Origin: Lachnospiraceae bacterium
Lineage (GTDB): Bacteria > Bacillota > Clostridia > Lachnospirales > Lachnospiraceae
Length of the DNA: 64,000 nt
Assembly: GCA_017457865.1 (NCBI GenBank)
Contig: JAFTGN010000052.1
Span: 1-64,000 of the forward strand
Direction: 5' to 3'
The position numbers were made by a program, and so were the translations under genes. The notes beneath the pieces were generated by a model. The model did no database searches. It worked only from the letters and a program-made list of their open reading frames with translations, and was not told the origin of the DNA. Shown here piece after piece: positions 7,502 through 15,976 of this stretch (its first letter is position 1; each line of letters starts with the position of its first letter).

Positions 7502-8806
7502 GTGGAACGTTATTATCAGCCTGAAATCGAGTGCGCATCCAGAGAAGAGATTGTGGCACTCCAGAATGAGCGCTTAGTGAAGCAGGTAAAGCATGTATAT
7601 GAGAATGTACCCTATTATCGCAACCTGATGGATGAGAAGGGGGTAAAGCCGGAAGACATCCAGTCCATTGAGGATGTACATAAATTGCCGTTTTTGACCA
7701 AAAATGATTTAAGAGAAGCATATCCATACGGATTGCTGGCAAAGCCTTTGTCCGACTGTGTGAGAATCCAGTCTACCAGTGGTACCACCGGTAAGCGTGT
7801 GGTGGCATTTTATACCCAGCACGATATTGATTTGTGGGAAGAATGCTGTGCCAGAGCCATTGTAGCGGCAGGTGGAACCAATGAGGATGTGTGCCAAGTA
7901 TGTTATGGCTATGGTCTGTTTACTGGTGGCCCGGGATTAAATGGCGGTTCTCACAAGGTAGGATGTCTGACGCTGCCTATGTCTTCTGGTAACACAGAAA
8001 GACAGATTCAGTTTATGCGGGATCTTGGTTCTACCATTCTCTGCTGTACGCCGTCTTATGCAGCATATATTGGAGAGACATTACATGACATGGGATATAC
8101 CACCGATGACATCCAGTTAAAAGCTGGTATTTTCGGTGCGGAGCCATGGACAGAGGAGATGCGCCGTGATATTGAGAAGTCTCTAGGAATTAAAGCATAT
8201 GACATTTATGGCCTGACGGAGACATCCGGTCCAGGTGTATCGTTTGAGTGTTCTGAACAGACCGGTATGCACATCAATGAGGATCATTTTCTGGCAGAAA
8301 TCATTGATCCGGAGACCGGAGAAGTGCTGCCGGAAGGAACAGTGGGAGAATTGGTATTTACCAGTTTGACCAAGGAGGCATTTCCACTGCTTCGTTACCG
8401 CACCAGAGATTTGTGTGTGTTGAGCAGAAAGAAATGTTCCTGTGGCAGAACCCATGTGAAGATGAGCAAGCCAATGGGACGCAGTGATGACATGTTGATC
8501 ATTCGTGGTGTGAATGTATTCCCGTCTCAGATTGAGACAGTATTGTTAGACAAAGGATATACCTGCAATTATCAGATTGAGGTAGACCGTGTGAACAACA
8601 CCGATACACTGGACATCAATGTAGAGTTGACCAAGGAACAGCATGAGGCAGGCATTGATGTGGCTGATGCAGAAAAGAAGCTGTCATCTGCCATCAAGAC
8701 TATGCTGGGCATCAGTCCAAAGGTACATTTGCTGCCGCCTAAGAGCGTGGTCAGAAGCGAGGGGAAGGCAGTGCGTGTCATTGACAGAAGAAAACTGCAT
8801 GACTGA
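7502..8806 (+). CDS. paaK: Phenylacetate-CoA ligase family protein (AMP-forming)
   Basis: 434 residues from GTG 7502. Activates an aromatic or related carboxylic acid to its CoA thioester through an acyl-adenylate. The P-loop-like STSGTTGKR, YDIYGLTETSGPG and the C-terminal GRSDDMLIIRGVNVFPSQIE identify the PaaK branch of the ANL superfamily. GTG 7502 is preferred because GGAGG lies 8 nt upstream and the resulting start ERYYQPEIE fits relatives; ATG 7487 is an alternative adding five residues. In many anaerobes this gene accompanies indolepyruvate:ferredoxin oxidoreductase (iorAB), but neither is present here, so its substrate (phenylacetate, indoleacetate or another acid) is open. Confidence 0.88.
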   Translation: MERYYQPEIECASREEIVALQNERLVKQVKHVYENVPYYRNLMDEKGVKPEDIQSIEDVHKLPFLTKNDLREAYPYGLLAKPLSDCVRIQSTSGTTGKRVVAFYTQHDIDLWEECCARAIVAAGGTNEDVCQVCYGYGLFTGGPGLNGGSHKVGCLTLPMSSGNTERQIQFMRDLGSTILCCTPSYAAYIGETLHDMGYTTDDIQLKAGIFGAEPWTEEMRRDIEKSLGIKAYDIYGLTETSGPGVSFECSEQTGMHINEDHFLAEIIDPETGEVLPEGTVGELVFTSLTKEAFPLLRYRTRDLCVLSRKKCSCGRTHVKMSKPMGRSDDMLIIRGVNVFPSQIETVLLDKGYTCNYQIEVDRVNNTDTLDINVELTKEQHEAGIDVADAEKKLSSAIKTMLGISPKVHLLPPKSVVRSEGKAVRVIDRRKLHD

Positions 8807-8909
8807 TAAAATGTACGAGCGCAATGGCTTGTTGATGAATGGTATTGGTTACCAGAGCATAAAGGAAAACAGAACGGAAACATGAAAGAATAAAACTGTA
8901 TGAAAATAA

Positions 8910-8958
8910 AGATTCGGGCAGGGGACAGAGGAGAAAGCACTGTTTTCTGCCCGATTCT
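8910..8958 (+). terminator. Probable terminator hairpin after paaK
   Basis: AGATTCGGGCAG (8910-8921) pairs with CTGCCCGATTCT (8947-8958) with one mismatch across a 25-nt loop. There is no strong T-run after it, so termination is plausible rather than certain. Confidence 0.45.
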
Positions 8959-8964
8959 CTATAC

Positions 8965-8993
8965 TTGCAAAGTAACCGTAGATCAGTTATACT
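8965..8993 (+). promoter_or_regulatory. Promoter for the barnase-like lipoprotein
   Basis: TTGCAA (8965-8970), 17-nt spacer, TATACT (8988-8993). It would give a leader of about 125 nt. The 318-nt gap 8807-9124 otherwise holds only the hairpin just upstream and AT-rich sequence. Confidence 0.65.
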
Positions 8994-9124
8994 AAATAAT
9001 GGATGGACAGATGCATTTTGTCCTGAGAGGGATATGTAACAATTCAGAACTAAACTTTTTGTGAATCGGTTTTGGATTGTGATACTGTTTTCATACTAGA
9101 AAGAAAGCAAGCGGAGGAAGTACA

Positions 9125-9868
9125 ATGGGTAAGAAATTGGCAATGCTTTTGACAATTCTGTTATTGGCGACAGGTCTCTGTGGATGTACAGATGAGGACG
9201 TACAGGCAATTGGTGATCTGCTGGATTTGCTTTTGGCATCCCAGACAGAGTCGGTAGAAGAGTCTGCCACAGAACCTCATTCCAACTGGACGGAAGACGA
9301 GACAGATGTAGGTGCCATTGAGAATTTTGGGCAGGGAAAAACAGAGAAAGAAACCACCATGCCTGTGACAGAAGAATCTGAAACAGAGGAAGAGTTGGAG
9401 ACGGAGACAGTAGAATCTCTGACAGAATTGGAAACAGAAATTTACGAAAGTTTGTCGGAAATCGACACAAGTGCACTAATTTCTGAACGTGCAGAAACCC
9501 ATCTGGGAGAGGTTCAGGTCACAGAAGATGGTTACTACTATTATGTGGAAGAAGTGGCACTTTACATTGCCACATATGGACATTTGCCCTCTAATTATAT
9601 TACCAAAGACGAAGCCCAGGAGTTGGGCTGGGTCAGCAGCAAGGGCAATCTGTGGAAGGTGGCACCAGGCATGTGTATTGGTGGGGACCGCTTTGGTAAC
9701 TACGAGGGGAAATTGCCTACCAAAAAAGGCAGAAAATATACAGAGTGTGATGTAAACTATGAAGGCGGTTATCGTCAGACAGACCGGATTATTTTTTCAA
9801 ATGATGGACTGGTTTATTACACAGAAGACCATTATGAGACATTTACATTGTTATATGGAGAAGAATAA
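9125..9868 (+). CDS. Lipoprotein with C-terminal barnase-type ribonuclease domain
   Basis: 247 residues. A lipoprotein signal peptide ends in LCGC with lipidated Cys21, so the protein should be anchored outside the membrane. Residues 22-125 form an acidic Glu/Thr-rich linker. Residues ~135-247 match barnase almost end to end: LPSNYITKDEAQELGW, APGMCIGGDRFGNYEGKLP, YTECDVNY, SNDGLVYYTEDHYETFT. All catalytic residues have counterparts: K161 (barnase K27), E207 (E73), R217 (R83), R221 (R87) and H236 (H102), so activity is expected. No barstar-like inhibitor gene is seen nearby. GGAGG precedes the ATG. A role in extracellular RNA breakdown or in attacking neighbours is possible. Confidence 0.9.
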   Translation: MGKKLAMLLTILLLATGLCGCTDEDVQAIGDLLDLLLASQTESVEESATEPHSNWTEDETDVGAIENFGQGKTEKETTMPVTEESETEEELETETVESLTELETEIYESLSEIDTSALISERAETHLGEVQVTEDGYYYYVEEVALYIATYGHLPSNYITKDEAQELGWVSSKGNLWKVAPGMCIGGDRFGNYEGKLPTKKGRKYTECDVNYEGGYRQTDRIIFSNDGLVYYTEDHYETFTLLYGEE

Positions 9869-9870
9869 AG

Positions 9871-10082
9871 TAGGCAATTGCGAAACTCCTTGAGCAAACC
9901 AGAACACAGCTTGCATATCAGAAATTTTCATTTGAAAAACTCTGTGGAATGCCGGTACTTTATTTTTTGAGCAATAAGCGATAAAAATATTAGTACCGTT
10001 GCATGAAACCGAAGCGAGAGCGTGTTTTTCAAATGAAAATTTCTGATGAAAAGCGTCCGGTATCATAGTTTCGCAATTGCCT
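9871..10082 (+). repeat. Palindromic repeat element, full copy B (about 211 bp)
   Basis: Perfect 16-bp terminal inverted repeats, AGGCAATTGCGAAACT at 9872-9887 and its complement at 10067-10082. A second perfect 24-bp inverted repeat is nested inside (9917-9940 with 10024-10047), followed by weaker nested pairing (ATGCCGGTACT with AGTACCGTTGCAT, then TATTTTT with AAAAATA), so the whole element can fold into one long hairpin. It begins 2 nt after the upstream stop codon and ends 30 nt before the next start codon. It encodes no credible protein and is MITE-like; no obvious target-site duplication was seen. Confidence 0.88.
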
Positions 10083-10112
10083 GGACGATTAAAGAAAAGA
10101 GAGGGTGCTTCC

Positions 10113-10934
10113 GTGGTTGTTGATTTTCATACACATATATTTCCGGAACAGATTGCGTCCCGCACATTGGAGAAGCTTTCTGCCATGTCCCATGAACCAT
10201 ACTATACAGGTGCTACCATTGAGACATTGTTCCACTCCATGAAGCAGGGCGGTGTGGATTTGAGCATTGCTCTGCCGGTGGTGACAGCACCGAAGCAGTT
10301 TGACAGCATCAACCGGTTTGCGGCACAGGTCAATGCCACGTACTATGATGCCAAACACCATACAGGTATTTTGTCTTTTGGGGGCATCCATCCTGACTGC
10401 GAGGATTACAAAGGAAAACTGCGGCAGATTGCAGACATGGGGTTTCGGGGGATTAAGCTTCATCCAGTGTATCAGCTGGTGCAGTTTGATGATCTTCGGT
10501 ATTTGCATATCGTAGATTATGCCAGTGAACTGGGGTTGGTGACGGTAACCCATGCCGGATATGATGTGGGATTTCCGGGTGCAGATTTTGTGTCGCCGGC
10601 TGCGGCAAGGAGGTTGATCGACGCCGTACACCCGGAGCAACTGGTGCTGGCTCACGTGGGTGGGTATGACCAGTGGGAGGAAGTAGAAGAATTGCTGATC
10701 GGACAGGATGTATATTTTGATCTGGCATTTTCTATGGGAAAGATGTCAGATGACCAGTTGGTGCGGATGATCCGTTCCCATGGAGCAGACAGGTTTTTGT
10801 TTGCCACAGACAGTCCCTGGTTGGACCAGAAGGAACAGGTGGCTTACCTGGATGCACTGCCATTGACGGAAAAGGAAAAACAGCAGATTTATGGAGAAAA
10901 TGCCATGAAATTGTTGCAGGGAAGCAAAAAATAA
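10113..10934 (+). CDS. Amidohydrolase-type metal-dependent hydrolase (TIM barrel)
   Basis: 273 residues from GTG 10113. VVDFHTHIFP is the HxH metal-binding motif; FRGIKLHP supplies the family lysine/histidine, VTHAG and LAHVGGYDQW further histidines, and ATDSPW the final aspartate. This is the amidohydrolase-2/COG2159 group, which includes decarboxylases and hydrolases acting on small carboxylates; the substrate cannot be read from sequence. GTG 10113 is preferred over an upstream TTG because AGAGAGG lies about 8 nt before it and because the TTG is inside the repeat element. The repeat ends 30 nt upstream. Confidence 0.85.
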   Translation: MVVDFHTHIFPEQIASRTLEKLSAMSHEPYYTGATIETLFHSMKQGGVDLSIALPVVTAPKQFDSINRFAAQVNATYYDAKHHTGILSFGGIHPDCEDYKGKLRQIADMGFRGIKLHPVYQLVQFDDLRYLHIVDYASELGLVTVTHAGYDVGFPGADFVSPAAARRLIDAVHPEQLVLAHVGGYDQWEEVEELLIGQDVYFDLAFSMGKMSDDQLVRMIRSHGADRFLFATDSPWLDQKEQVAYLDALPLTEKEKQQIYGENAMKLLQGSKK

Positions 10935-10963
10935 GATTTTTTGGGAAAAGTATCAAAACATGC

Positions 10964-10994
10964 TTGACAGTGACGTTACGTCACCCTTTATGAT
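10964..10994 (+). promoter_or_regulatory. MerR-type promoter with operator in a 19-bp spacer
   Basis: TTGACA (10964-10969) and TATGAT (10989-10994) are separated by 19 bp. The spacer begins with the perfect odd palindrome GTGACGTTACGTCAC (10970-10984). Long 19-bp spacers with a central operator are the hallmark of MerR-controlled promoters, and the gene immediately downstream encodes a MerR protein, so autoregulation is inferred. Confidence 0.85.
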
Positions 10995-11010
10995 AAGAAC
11001 GTGAGGAAAT

Positions 11011-12192
11011 ATGATGGAAAGAAAACAGTATTATACCAGCGGTCAGTTTGCGAAAAAAGCCAATGTTTCGGTACGTACCATCCGCTACTATGACCAGCAG
11101 GAACTGTTGAAACCCTCGTTTCTCAATGAAAACGGTTATCGTATGTATACGGATGATGATTTCGTCCGGTTGCAGAAGATTCTGACCTTTCGGTATCTGG
11201 GATTTTCTTTGGAAGAGATTCGGGATCTGACGCTGGGGGATGACAGTTTGCAGAATATACAGCAGTCCCTTCAGCTGCAGCTGGGGATGGTTCGTCAGCG
11301 GATTGCCCACTGGCAGTTGGTGGAGCATTCTATAGAGGATACCGCCAGACAGCTGTCCCGGAATCAGGAAGTAGACTGGAGCGAACTGCTTCGCCTGATT
11401 CATCTGACCAGTCAGGAGCGGGGACTGGTAGAGCAGTACAAGAACAGTACCAATATCAACATTCGTGTGCAGCTGCACCAGAAATATGCCACCAATCCAG
11501 AGGGATGGTTTCCCTGGATTTTCCGGCATCTGGATTTGCAGTCGGGAGAGCAGGTGTTGGAACTGGGCTGTGGCAATGGAGAGCTATGGGCGGGCAGGCA
11601 GAATCTGATCCCACAGGGGTGTCAAATATTGCTTTCCGATGTTTCGCCGGGCATGGTAGCAGATGTGGAAAACCGGTTGGAAACTGGTTTTTTGTATCAG
11701 GTCATGGACTGTCAGCAGATTCCTTATCCAGAGGCATCCTTTGATAAAGTGATTGCCAATCATGTGCTGTTTTATTTGCAGGACAGAGAGCAGGCATTGC
11801 AGGAAATCCGACGAGTGCTAAAACCCGGAGGGATCTTTTTGTGCAGTACCTATGGACACCAGCATATGAAGGAGATCAGTCAGTTGGTACAGGGATTTGA
11901 CAGTAGAATTCGTCTTGCCCAGGTGAGTTTAAGTGACATTTTTGGTCTGGAGCAGGGGGAAGCAGAACTGAGCCGTTATTTTTCTCAGACAGAGCGGATA
12001 GACTATGTGGACAGCCTGGAAGTAGACCGGGCAGAGCCATTGTTGGATTACATCCTGTCCTGTCATGGGAACCAGCATGAATATTTGAATGAGAATTACA
12101 CAGCGTTTCGCAGCTATGTGAAGACAAAAGTAGAACGGGAAGGTACCTTCCACATTACCAAGGAGGCGGGCATTTTCCGTTGTATCAAATGA
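11011..12192 (+). CDS. MerR-family regulator fused to a SAM-dependent methyltransferase
   Basis: 393 residues. Residues 8-75 are a MerR winged helix (YTSGQFAKKANVSVRTIRYY, then GYRMYTDDD), 80-120 a dimerising coiled coil, and 145-393 a class I methyltransferase with motif I VLELGCGNGE (183-191), an acidic residue at the end of strand 2 (LLSDVS) and ALQEIRRVLKPGGIFLCS. Two ATG codons (11011, 11014) are possible; GAGGA favours 11014. The methyltransferase half may act as the effector-sensing part or modify a small molecule; fusions of this kind occur in Firmicutes but are poorly characterised. A MerR-type promoter lies directly upstream. Confidence 0.88.
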   Translation: MMERKQYYTSGQFAKKANVSVRTIRYYDQQELLKPSFLNENGYRMYTDDDFVRLQKILTFRYLGFSLEEIRDLTLGDDSLQNIQQSLQLQLGMVRQRIAHWQLVEHSIEDTARQLSRNQEVDWSELLRLIHLTSQERGLVEQYKNSTNINIRVQLHQKYATNPEGWFPWIFRHLDLQSGEQVLELGCGNGELWAGRQNLIPQGCQILLSDVSPGMVADVENRLETGFLYQVMDCQQIPYPEASFDKVIANHVLFYLQDREQALQEIRRVLKPGGIFLCSTYGHQHMKEISQLVQGFDSRIRLAQVSLSDIFGLEQGEAELSRYFSQTERIDYVDSLEVDRAEPLLDYILSCHGNQHEYLNENYTAFRSYVKTKVEREGTFHITKEAGIFRCIK

Positions 12193-12261
12193 GAACACTG
12201 TGGATTCATAAACAGAATTCTGTTATGAAACAGTGAAAAAGTAGTTTACAGGAGGAAGGAA

Positions 12262-13164
12262 ATGAAAGGAATTATTTTAGCAGGCGGCAGCGGTACCAGA
12301 CTGTATCCGCTGACCCGTGTGACCAGTAAACAGCTGCTTCCCATTTACGACAAGCCGATGATTTATTATCCGCTGTCTGTATTGATGAATGCAGGGATTC
12401 GTGAGATTTTGCTGATCTCTACACCGGCAGATACGCCACGTTTTCAGGATTTGTTAGGGGATGGACACCAGTTTGGTGTAGAGCTGTCCTATGCCGTACA
12501 GCCAAGTCCGGACGGACTGGCACAGGCATTTATCATTGGTGCGGATTTCATTGGAAATGACAGCGTGGCAATGGTACTGGGAGATAATATCTTCCATGGA
12601 CATGGTTTGACTAAGCGCCTTCGTGCAGCTGCGCAGAAGGAAAGTGGTGCAACCGTATTTGGATATTATGTGGATGATCCAGAACGTTTTGGTATTGTAG
12701 AATTTGATGCAAACGGCAAGGCAATCTCCATCGAGGAGAAGCCGGAGCATCCAAAGTCTAACTATTGTGTGACAGGATTGTACTTCTATGACAACAAGGT
12801 AGTAGAGTATGCCAAGAATTTGCAGCCATCTGCAAGAGGTGAGTTGGAGATTACCGATTTGAACCGGATCTATTTAGAGAACGGAGAGTTGGATGTCACT
12901 GTACTGGGACAGGGCTTTACATGGTTAGATACCGGTACACATGAGTCTTTGGTAGATGCCACCAATTTTGTCAAGACAGTAGAGCAGCACCAGCATCGCA
13001 AGATTGCATGCTTAGAGGAGATTGCGTACTTAAACGGCTGGATTGACAAAGAGCAGCTGGAAAAAATTTATGAAATCTACAAGAAGAACCAGTATGGTGC
13101 CTATCTGAAAGATTTGCTGGACGGCAGATTTTTGAAAGACCAGTTGGAATTTGAAACAAAATAA
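12262..13164 (+). CDS. rfbA: Glucose-1-phosphate thymidylyltransferase
   Basis: Makes dTDP-glucose from dTTP and glucose 1-phosphate, the first step to dTDP-L-rhamnose for cell-surface polysaccharide. 300 residues with the nucleotidyltransferase signature [13 protein letters not shown] (6-18), [11 protein letters not shown] and the metal-site region [16 protein letters not shown] precedes the ATG. First gene of an rfbA-rfbB-rfbD group. Confidence 0.97.
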   Translation: MKGIILAGGSGTRLYPLTRVTSKQLLPIYDKPMIYYPLSVLMNAGIREILLISTPADTPRFQDLLGDGHQFGVELSYAVQPSPDGLAQAFIIGADFIGNDSVAMVLGDNIFHGHGLTKRLRAAAQKESGATVFGYYVDDPERFGIVEFDANGKAISIEEKPEHPKSNYCVTGLYFYDNKVVEYAKNLQPSARGELEITDLNRIYLENGELDVTVLGQGFTWLDTGTHESLVDATNFVKTVEQHQHRKIACLEEIAYLNGWIDKEQLEKIYEIYKKNQYGAYLKDLLDGRFLKDQLEFETK

Positions 13165-13186
13165 TCGGAAAAGGAGTATAATTAAG

Positions 13187-14209
13187 ATGAAAATTCTAGT
13201 AACAGGTGGAGCCGGATTCATCGGCGGTAATTTTGTACATCACATGGTAAACAAGTATCCGGATTATGAAATCGTCAATCTGGACTTATTGACCTATGCA
13301 GGCAATCTGGAAACATTAAAGCCGGTAGAAAATAAGCCAAACTACAAGTTTGTCAAGGGTGACATTGCAGACAGACCATTTATCATGGACTTATTTGAGA
13401 AGGAAAAATTTGATATTGTCGTAAACTTTGCTGCAGAGAGCCATGTAGACCGTTCCATTGAAGATCCAGGCATCTTTGTACAGACCAATGTACTGGGCAC
13501 CACCACTTTGCTGGATGCTTCTAAGGCGTTTGGGGTAAAGAGATATCATCAGGTATCCACTGATGAGGTATACGGCGATCTGCCATTAGACAGACCGGAT
13601 CTGTTCTTCACAGAGACCACACCACTGCATACTTCCAGTCCATATTCTTCTTCCAAGGCAAGTGCGGACTTATTTGTTATGGCATACCATAGAACTTTTG
13701 GGCTGCCGGTGACCATTTCCAGATGTTCCAACAACTATGGTCCATATCACTTCCCGGAGAAGCTGATTCCGCTGATGATCAGCCGTGCGCTGGCTGACGA
13801 GGAATTGCCGGTATATGGCAATGGTGCCAACGTACGTGACTGGTTACATGTATCTGACCACTGTGCAGCCATCGACCTGATCATTCACAATGGCCGTGTA
13901 GGGGAAGTTTACAATGTAGGCGGACACAACGAGCGTACCAATCTGGAAGTGGTAAAGACCATCTTAAAGGCACTGAACAAGCCGGAGTCTCTGATCAAGT
14001 ATGTAAAGGATCGTCCAGGTCATGACATGCGTTATGCAATTGATCCAACCAAGTTAGAGACAGAGTTAGGCTGGAAGCCACAGTACACATTTGACACTGG
14101 TATCCAGCAGACCATCCAGTGGTATTTAGACAACGAAGACTGGTGGAAGCACATTATCAGCGGTGAGTACACCCAGTACTTTGAGCAGATGTACGGTGAC
14201 AGACTGTAA
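13187..14209 (+). CDS. rfbB: dTDP-glucose 4,6-dehydratase
   Basis: 340 residues from ATG 13187, which has AAGGAG upstream; in-frame ATG 13151 would lie inside rfbA and is not preferred. NAD-binding GGAGFIGG (residues 7-14), the catalytic STDEVYG and the SDR motif YSSSKASAD identify the RmlB family. It converts dTDP-glucose to dTDP-4-keto-6-deoxyglucose, 22 nt after rfbA. Confidence 0.97.
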   Translation: MKILVTGGAGFIGGNFVHHMVNKYPDYEIVNLDLLTYAGNLETLKPVENKPNYKFVKGDIADRPFIMDLFEKEKFDIVVNFAAESHVDRSIEDPGIFVQTNVLGTTTLLDASKAFGVKRYHQVSTDEVYGDLPLDRPDLFFTETTPLHTSSPYSSSKASADLFVMAYHRTFGLPVTISRCSNNYGPYHFPEKLIPLMISRALADEELPVYGNGANVRDWLHVSDHCAAIDLIIHNGRVGEVYNVGGHNERTNLEVVKTILKALNKPESLIKYVKDRPGHDMRYAIDPTKLETELGWKPQYTFDTGIQQTIQWYLDNEDWWKHIISGEYTQYFEQMYGDRL

Positions 14210-14342
14210 TCAGCAAATATCATAGATGCATAAAACGGTGTGACGGTTTCCGGCCTTTCCATAGATACTGCATCCAATTACAGATGGGGCTGCGAAAGAA
14301 GGAGACCGTTACAAAATATCAAAATCAAGATGGAGGATGGCA

Positions 14343-15200
14343 ATGAGAATTCTGGTAACAGGTGTAAAGGGACAGTTGGGCCATGACATCGTCAATGAGT
14401 GTGCGAAGCGTGGCATTGAGACAGTAGGGGTGGACATTGAAGAAATGGACATCACCGATCCGGTGTCTGTAGAGAAAATCATTACAGAAGCCAATGTGGA
14501 CGCAGTCATTCATTGTGCTGCATGGACGGCAGTAGATGCGGCAGAGGATAATGTAGACAAGTGCCGTCTGGTGAATGCATACGGCACGGAAAATATTGCA
14601 AAAGTCTGTGAAAAGCTGGACATTAAGATGACATACATCAGCACAGACTATGTATTTGATGGACAGGGTACCCGCCCATGGGAGCCGGATGATGAAAGAC
14701 ATCCATTGAATGTATACGGTCAGACCAAGTATGAGGGCGAACTGGCAGTGACCGATCACGTGAAGAAATTCTTTATCGTCCGTATTGCATGGGTATTTGG
14801 TGTCAATGGCAAGAACTTCATTAAGACCATTCTGCGGGTGGGCAAGGAAAGAGGGGCAGTCAGTGTAGTAGATGACCAGATTGGTTCTCCTACTTACACA
14901 TATGACTTGTCTGTCTTGCTGGTAGACATGATCCAGACAGACAAATATGGATTTTATCATGCCACCAACGAGGGACTGTGCAGCTGGTATGAGTTCGCCT
15001 GTGAGATATTCAAACAGGCAGGTCTGGACGTACAGGTGACACCGGTAGATACCGCCACCTATACCAAGTCCTACCCAAATCAGGCAAAACGCCCTATGAA
15101 CAGCCGCATGAGCAAAGATAAGTTAGAGGCCAACGGCTTCAACAGACTGCCAGGCTGGCAGGATGCGCTGAGCAGATATCTAAAAGAAATTGAATGGTAA
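14343..15200 (+). CDS. rfbD: dTDP-4-dehydrorhamnose reductase
   Basis: 285 residues from ATG 14343, preferred to ATG 14337 because GGAGG is 6 nt upstream. NAD(P)-binding GVKGQLG, STDYVFDG and the SDR motif YGQTKYEGE identify RmlD, which makes dTDP-L-rhamnose. The epimerase rfbC, needed between RfbB and RfbD, is absent from this cluster. The 133-nt gap before the gene holds an imperfect hairpin (GTGACGGTTTCC at about 14239 with GGAGACCGTTAC at about 14301). Confidence 0.96.
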   Translation: MRILVTGVKGQLGHDIVNECAKRGIETVGVDIEEMDITDPVSVEKIITEANVDAVIHCAAWTAVDAAEDNVDKCRLVNAYGTENIAKVCEKLDIKMTYISTDYVFDGQGTRPWEPDDERHPLNVYGQTKYEGELAVTDHVKKFFIVRIAWVFGVNGKNFIKTILRVGKERGAVSVVDDQIGSPTYTYDLSVLLVDMIQTDKYGFYHATNEGLCSWYEFACEIFKQAGLDVQVTPVDTATYTKSYPNQAKRPMNSRMSKDKLEANGFNRLPGWQDALSRYLKEIEW

Positions 15201-15234
15201 AATAATTGTCTCATGGTTTGAAAGGAGGTTTTCT

Positions 15235-15846
15235 ATGAACGAAAAGGCGATGTTTCAAATTGGATATGGTTTATATGTGCTGACTGCACAGGAAGACGGA
15301 GTGGACAATGGCTGTATCACCAATTCTGTAATGCAGGTCACCAGCAAGCCAAACCGGATTGCCATTACGGTCAACAAACAGAACAAGACCCATGATATGA
15401 TTTTCCGCACCGCAAAGGCAGCGGTATCTGTGCTGACGGAAGCAGCTCCGTTTTCTATCTACCAGCATTTTGGATTCCAGAGCGGGAAGAATGTGGATAA
15501 GTTTGCGGATTTTACAGATGTAGCAAGAGCGGAAAATGGATTGTATTATGTGACCAAGTATACCAATGCTTATATGGCAGGTACGGTATACCATGCCATT
15601 GATCTGGGCACCCATACCATGTTTTTACTCAATGTGGAAGAGTGTGAGATTTTAAGCGATGTGCCGTCTGTGACGTACAATTACTATCAGAAACATGTGA
15701 AGCCTCGTCCGGCTGCCACAGAAACCAGAGATCAGAAAGGCTATCGTTGTACCGTCTGTGGATATATTTATGAAGGAGAGGTACTGCCGGAAGATTTCGT
15801 ATGTCCCATCTGTAAGCATGGCGCTGCGGATTTTGAACCTATCTGA
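15235..15846 (+). CDS. Flavin reductase-rubredoxin fusion (high-molecular-weight rubredoxin type)
   Basis: 203 residues from ATG 15235 (AAAGGAGG upstream). Residues 1-150 are a flavin reductase-like FMN-binding split barrel; residues 169-203 are a rubredoxin with CxxC pairs C172/C175 and C190/C193. Such fusions (Hrb of acetogens) pass electrons from NAD(P)H to flavodiiron NO/O2 reductases. No flavodiiron gene is adjacent here, so the partner is unknown. It follows rfbD by 34 nt but is functionally unrelated. Confidence 0.9.
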   Translation: MNEKAMFQIGYGLYVLTAQEDGVDNGCITNSVMQVTSKPNRIAITVNKQNKTHDMIFRTAKAAVSVLTEAAPFSIYQHFGFQSGKNVDKFADFTDVARAENGLYYVTKYTNAYMAGTVYHAIDLGTHTMFLLNVEECEILSDVPSVTYNYYQKHVKPRPAATETRDQKGYRCTVCGYIYEGEVLPEDFVCPICKHGAADFEPI

Positions 15847-15925
15847 TATGAACATGAAATATAAGATTATGATGCAGGAATTGGGTTTGCGCAAAGGTTT
15901 TGCGTAGCAAGATTCTGCGAAAAAG

Positions 15926-15971
15926 AATACCGGGATTCGCACATGAGAGGCGTTTCCCGGTATTTTGATTG
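15926..15971 (+). terminator. Bidirectional terminator
   Basis: AATACCGGGA (15926-15935) pairs perfectly with TCCCGGTATT (15955-15964), then TTGATTG. It lies between two convergent genes. Confidence 0.7.
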
Positions 15972-15976
15972 TAAAA

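Noticed and set aside
9851..10066. A 71-codon minus-strand open frame across the full repeat element
   Set aside because: It has no ribosome binding site, is built from the palindrome arms, and is not preserved as a frame in the other two copies.
12262..15200. A complete capsule or O-antigen locus
   Set aside because: Only three nucleotide-sugar genes are present; no glycosyltransferase, flippase or polymerase is adjacent.
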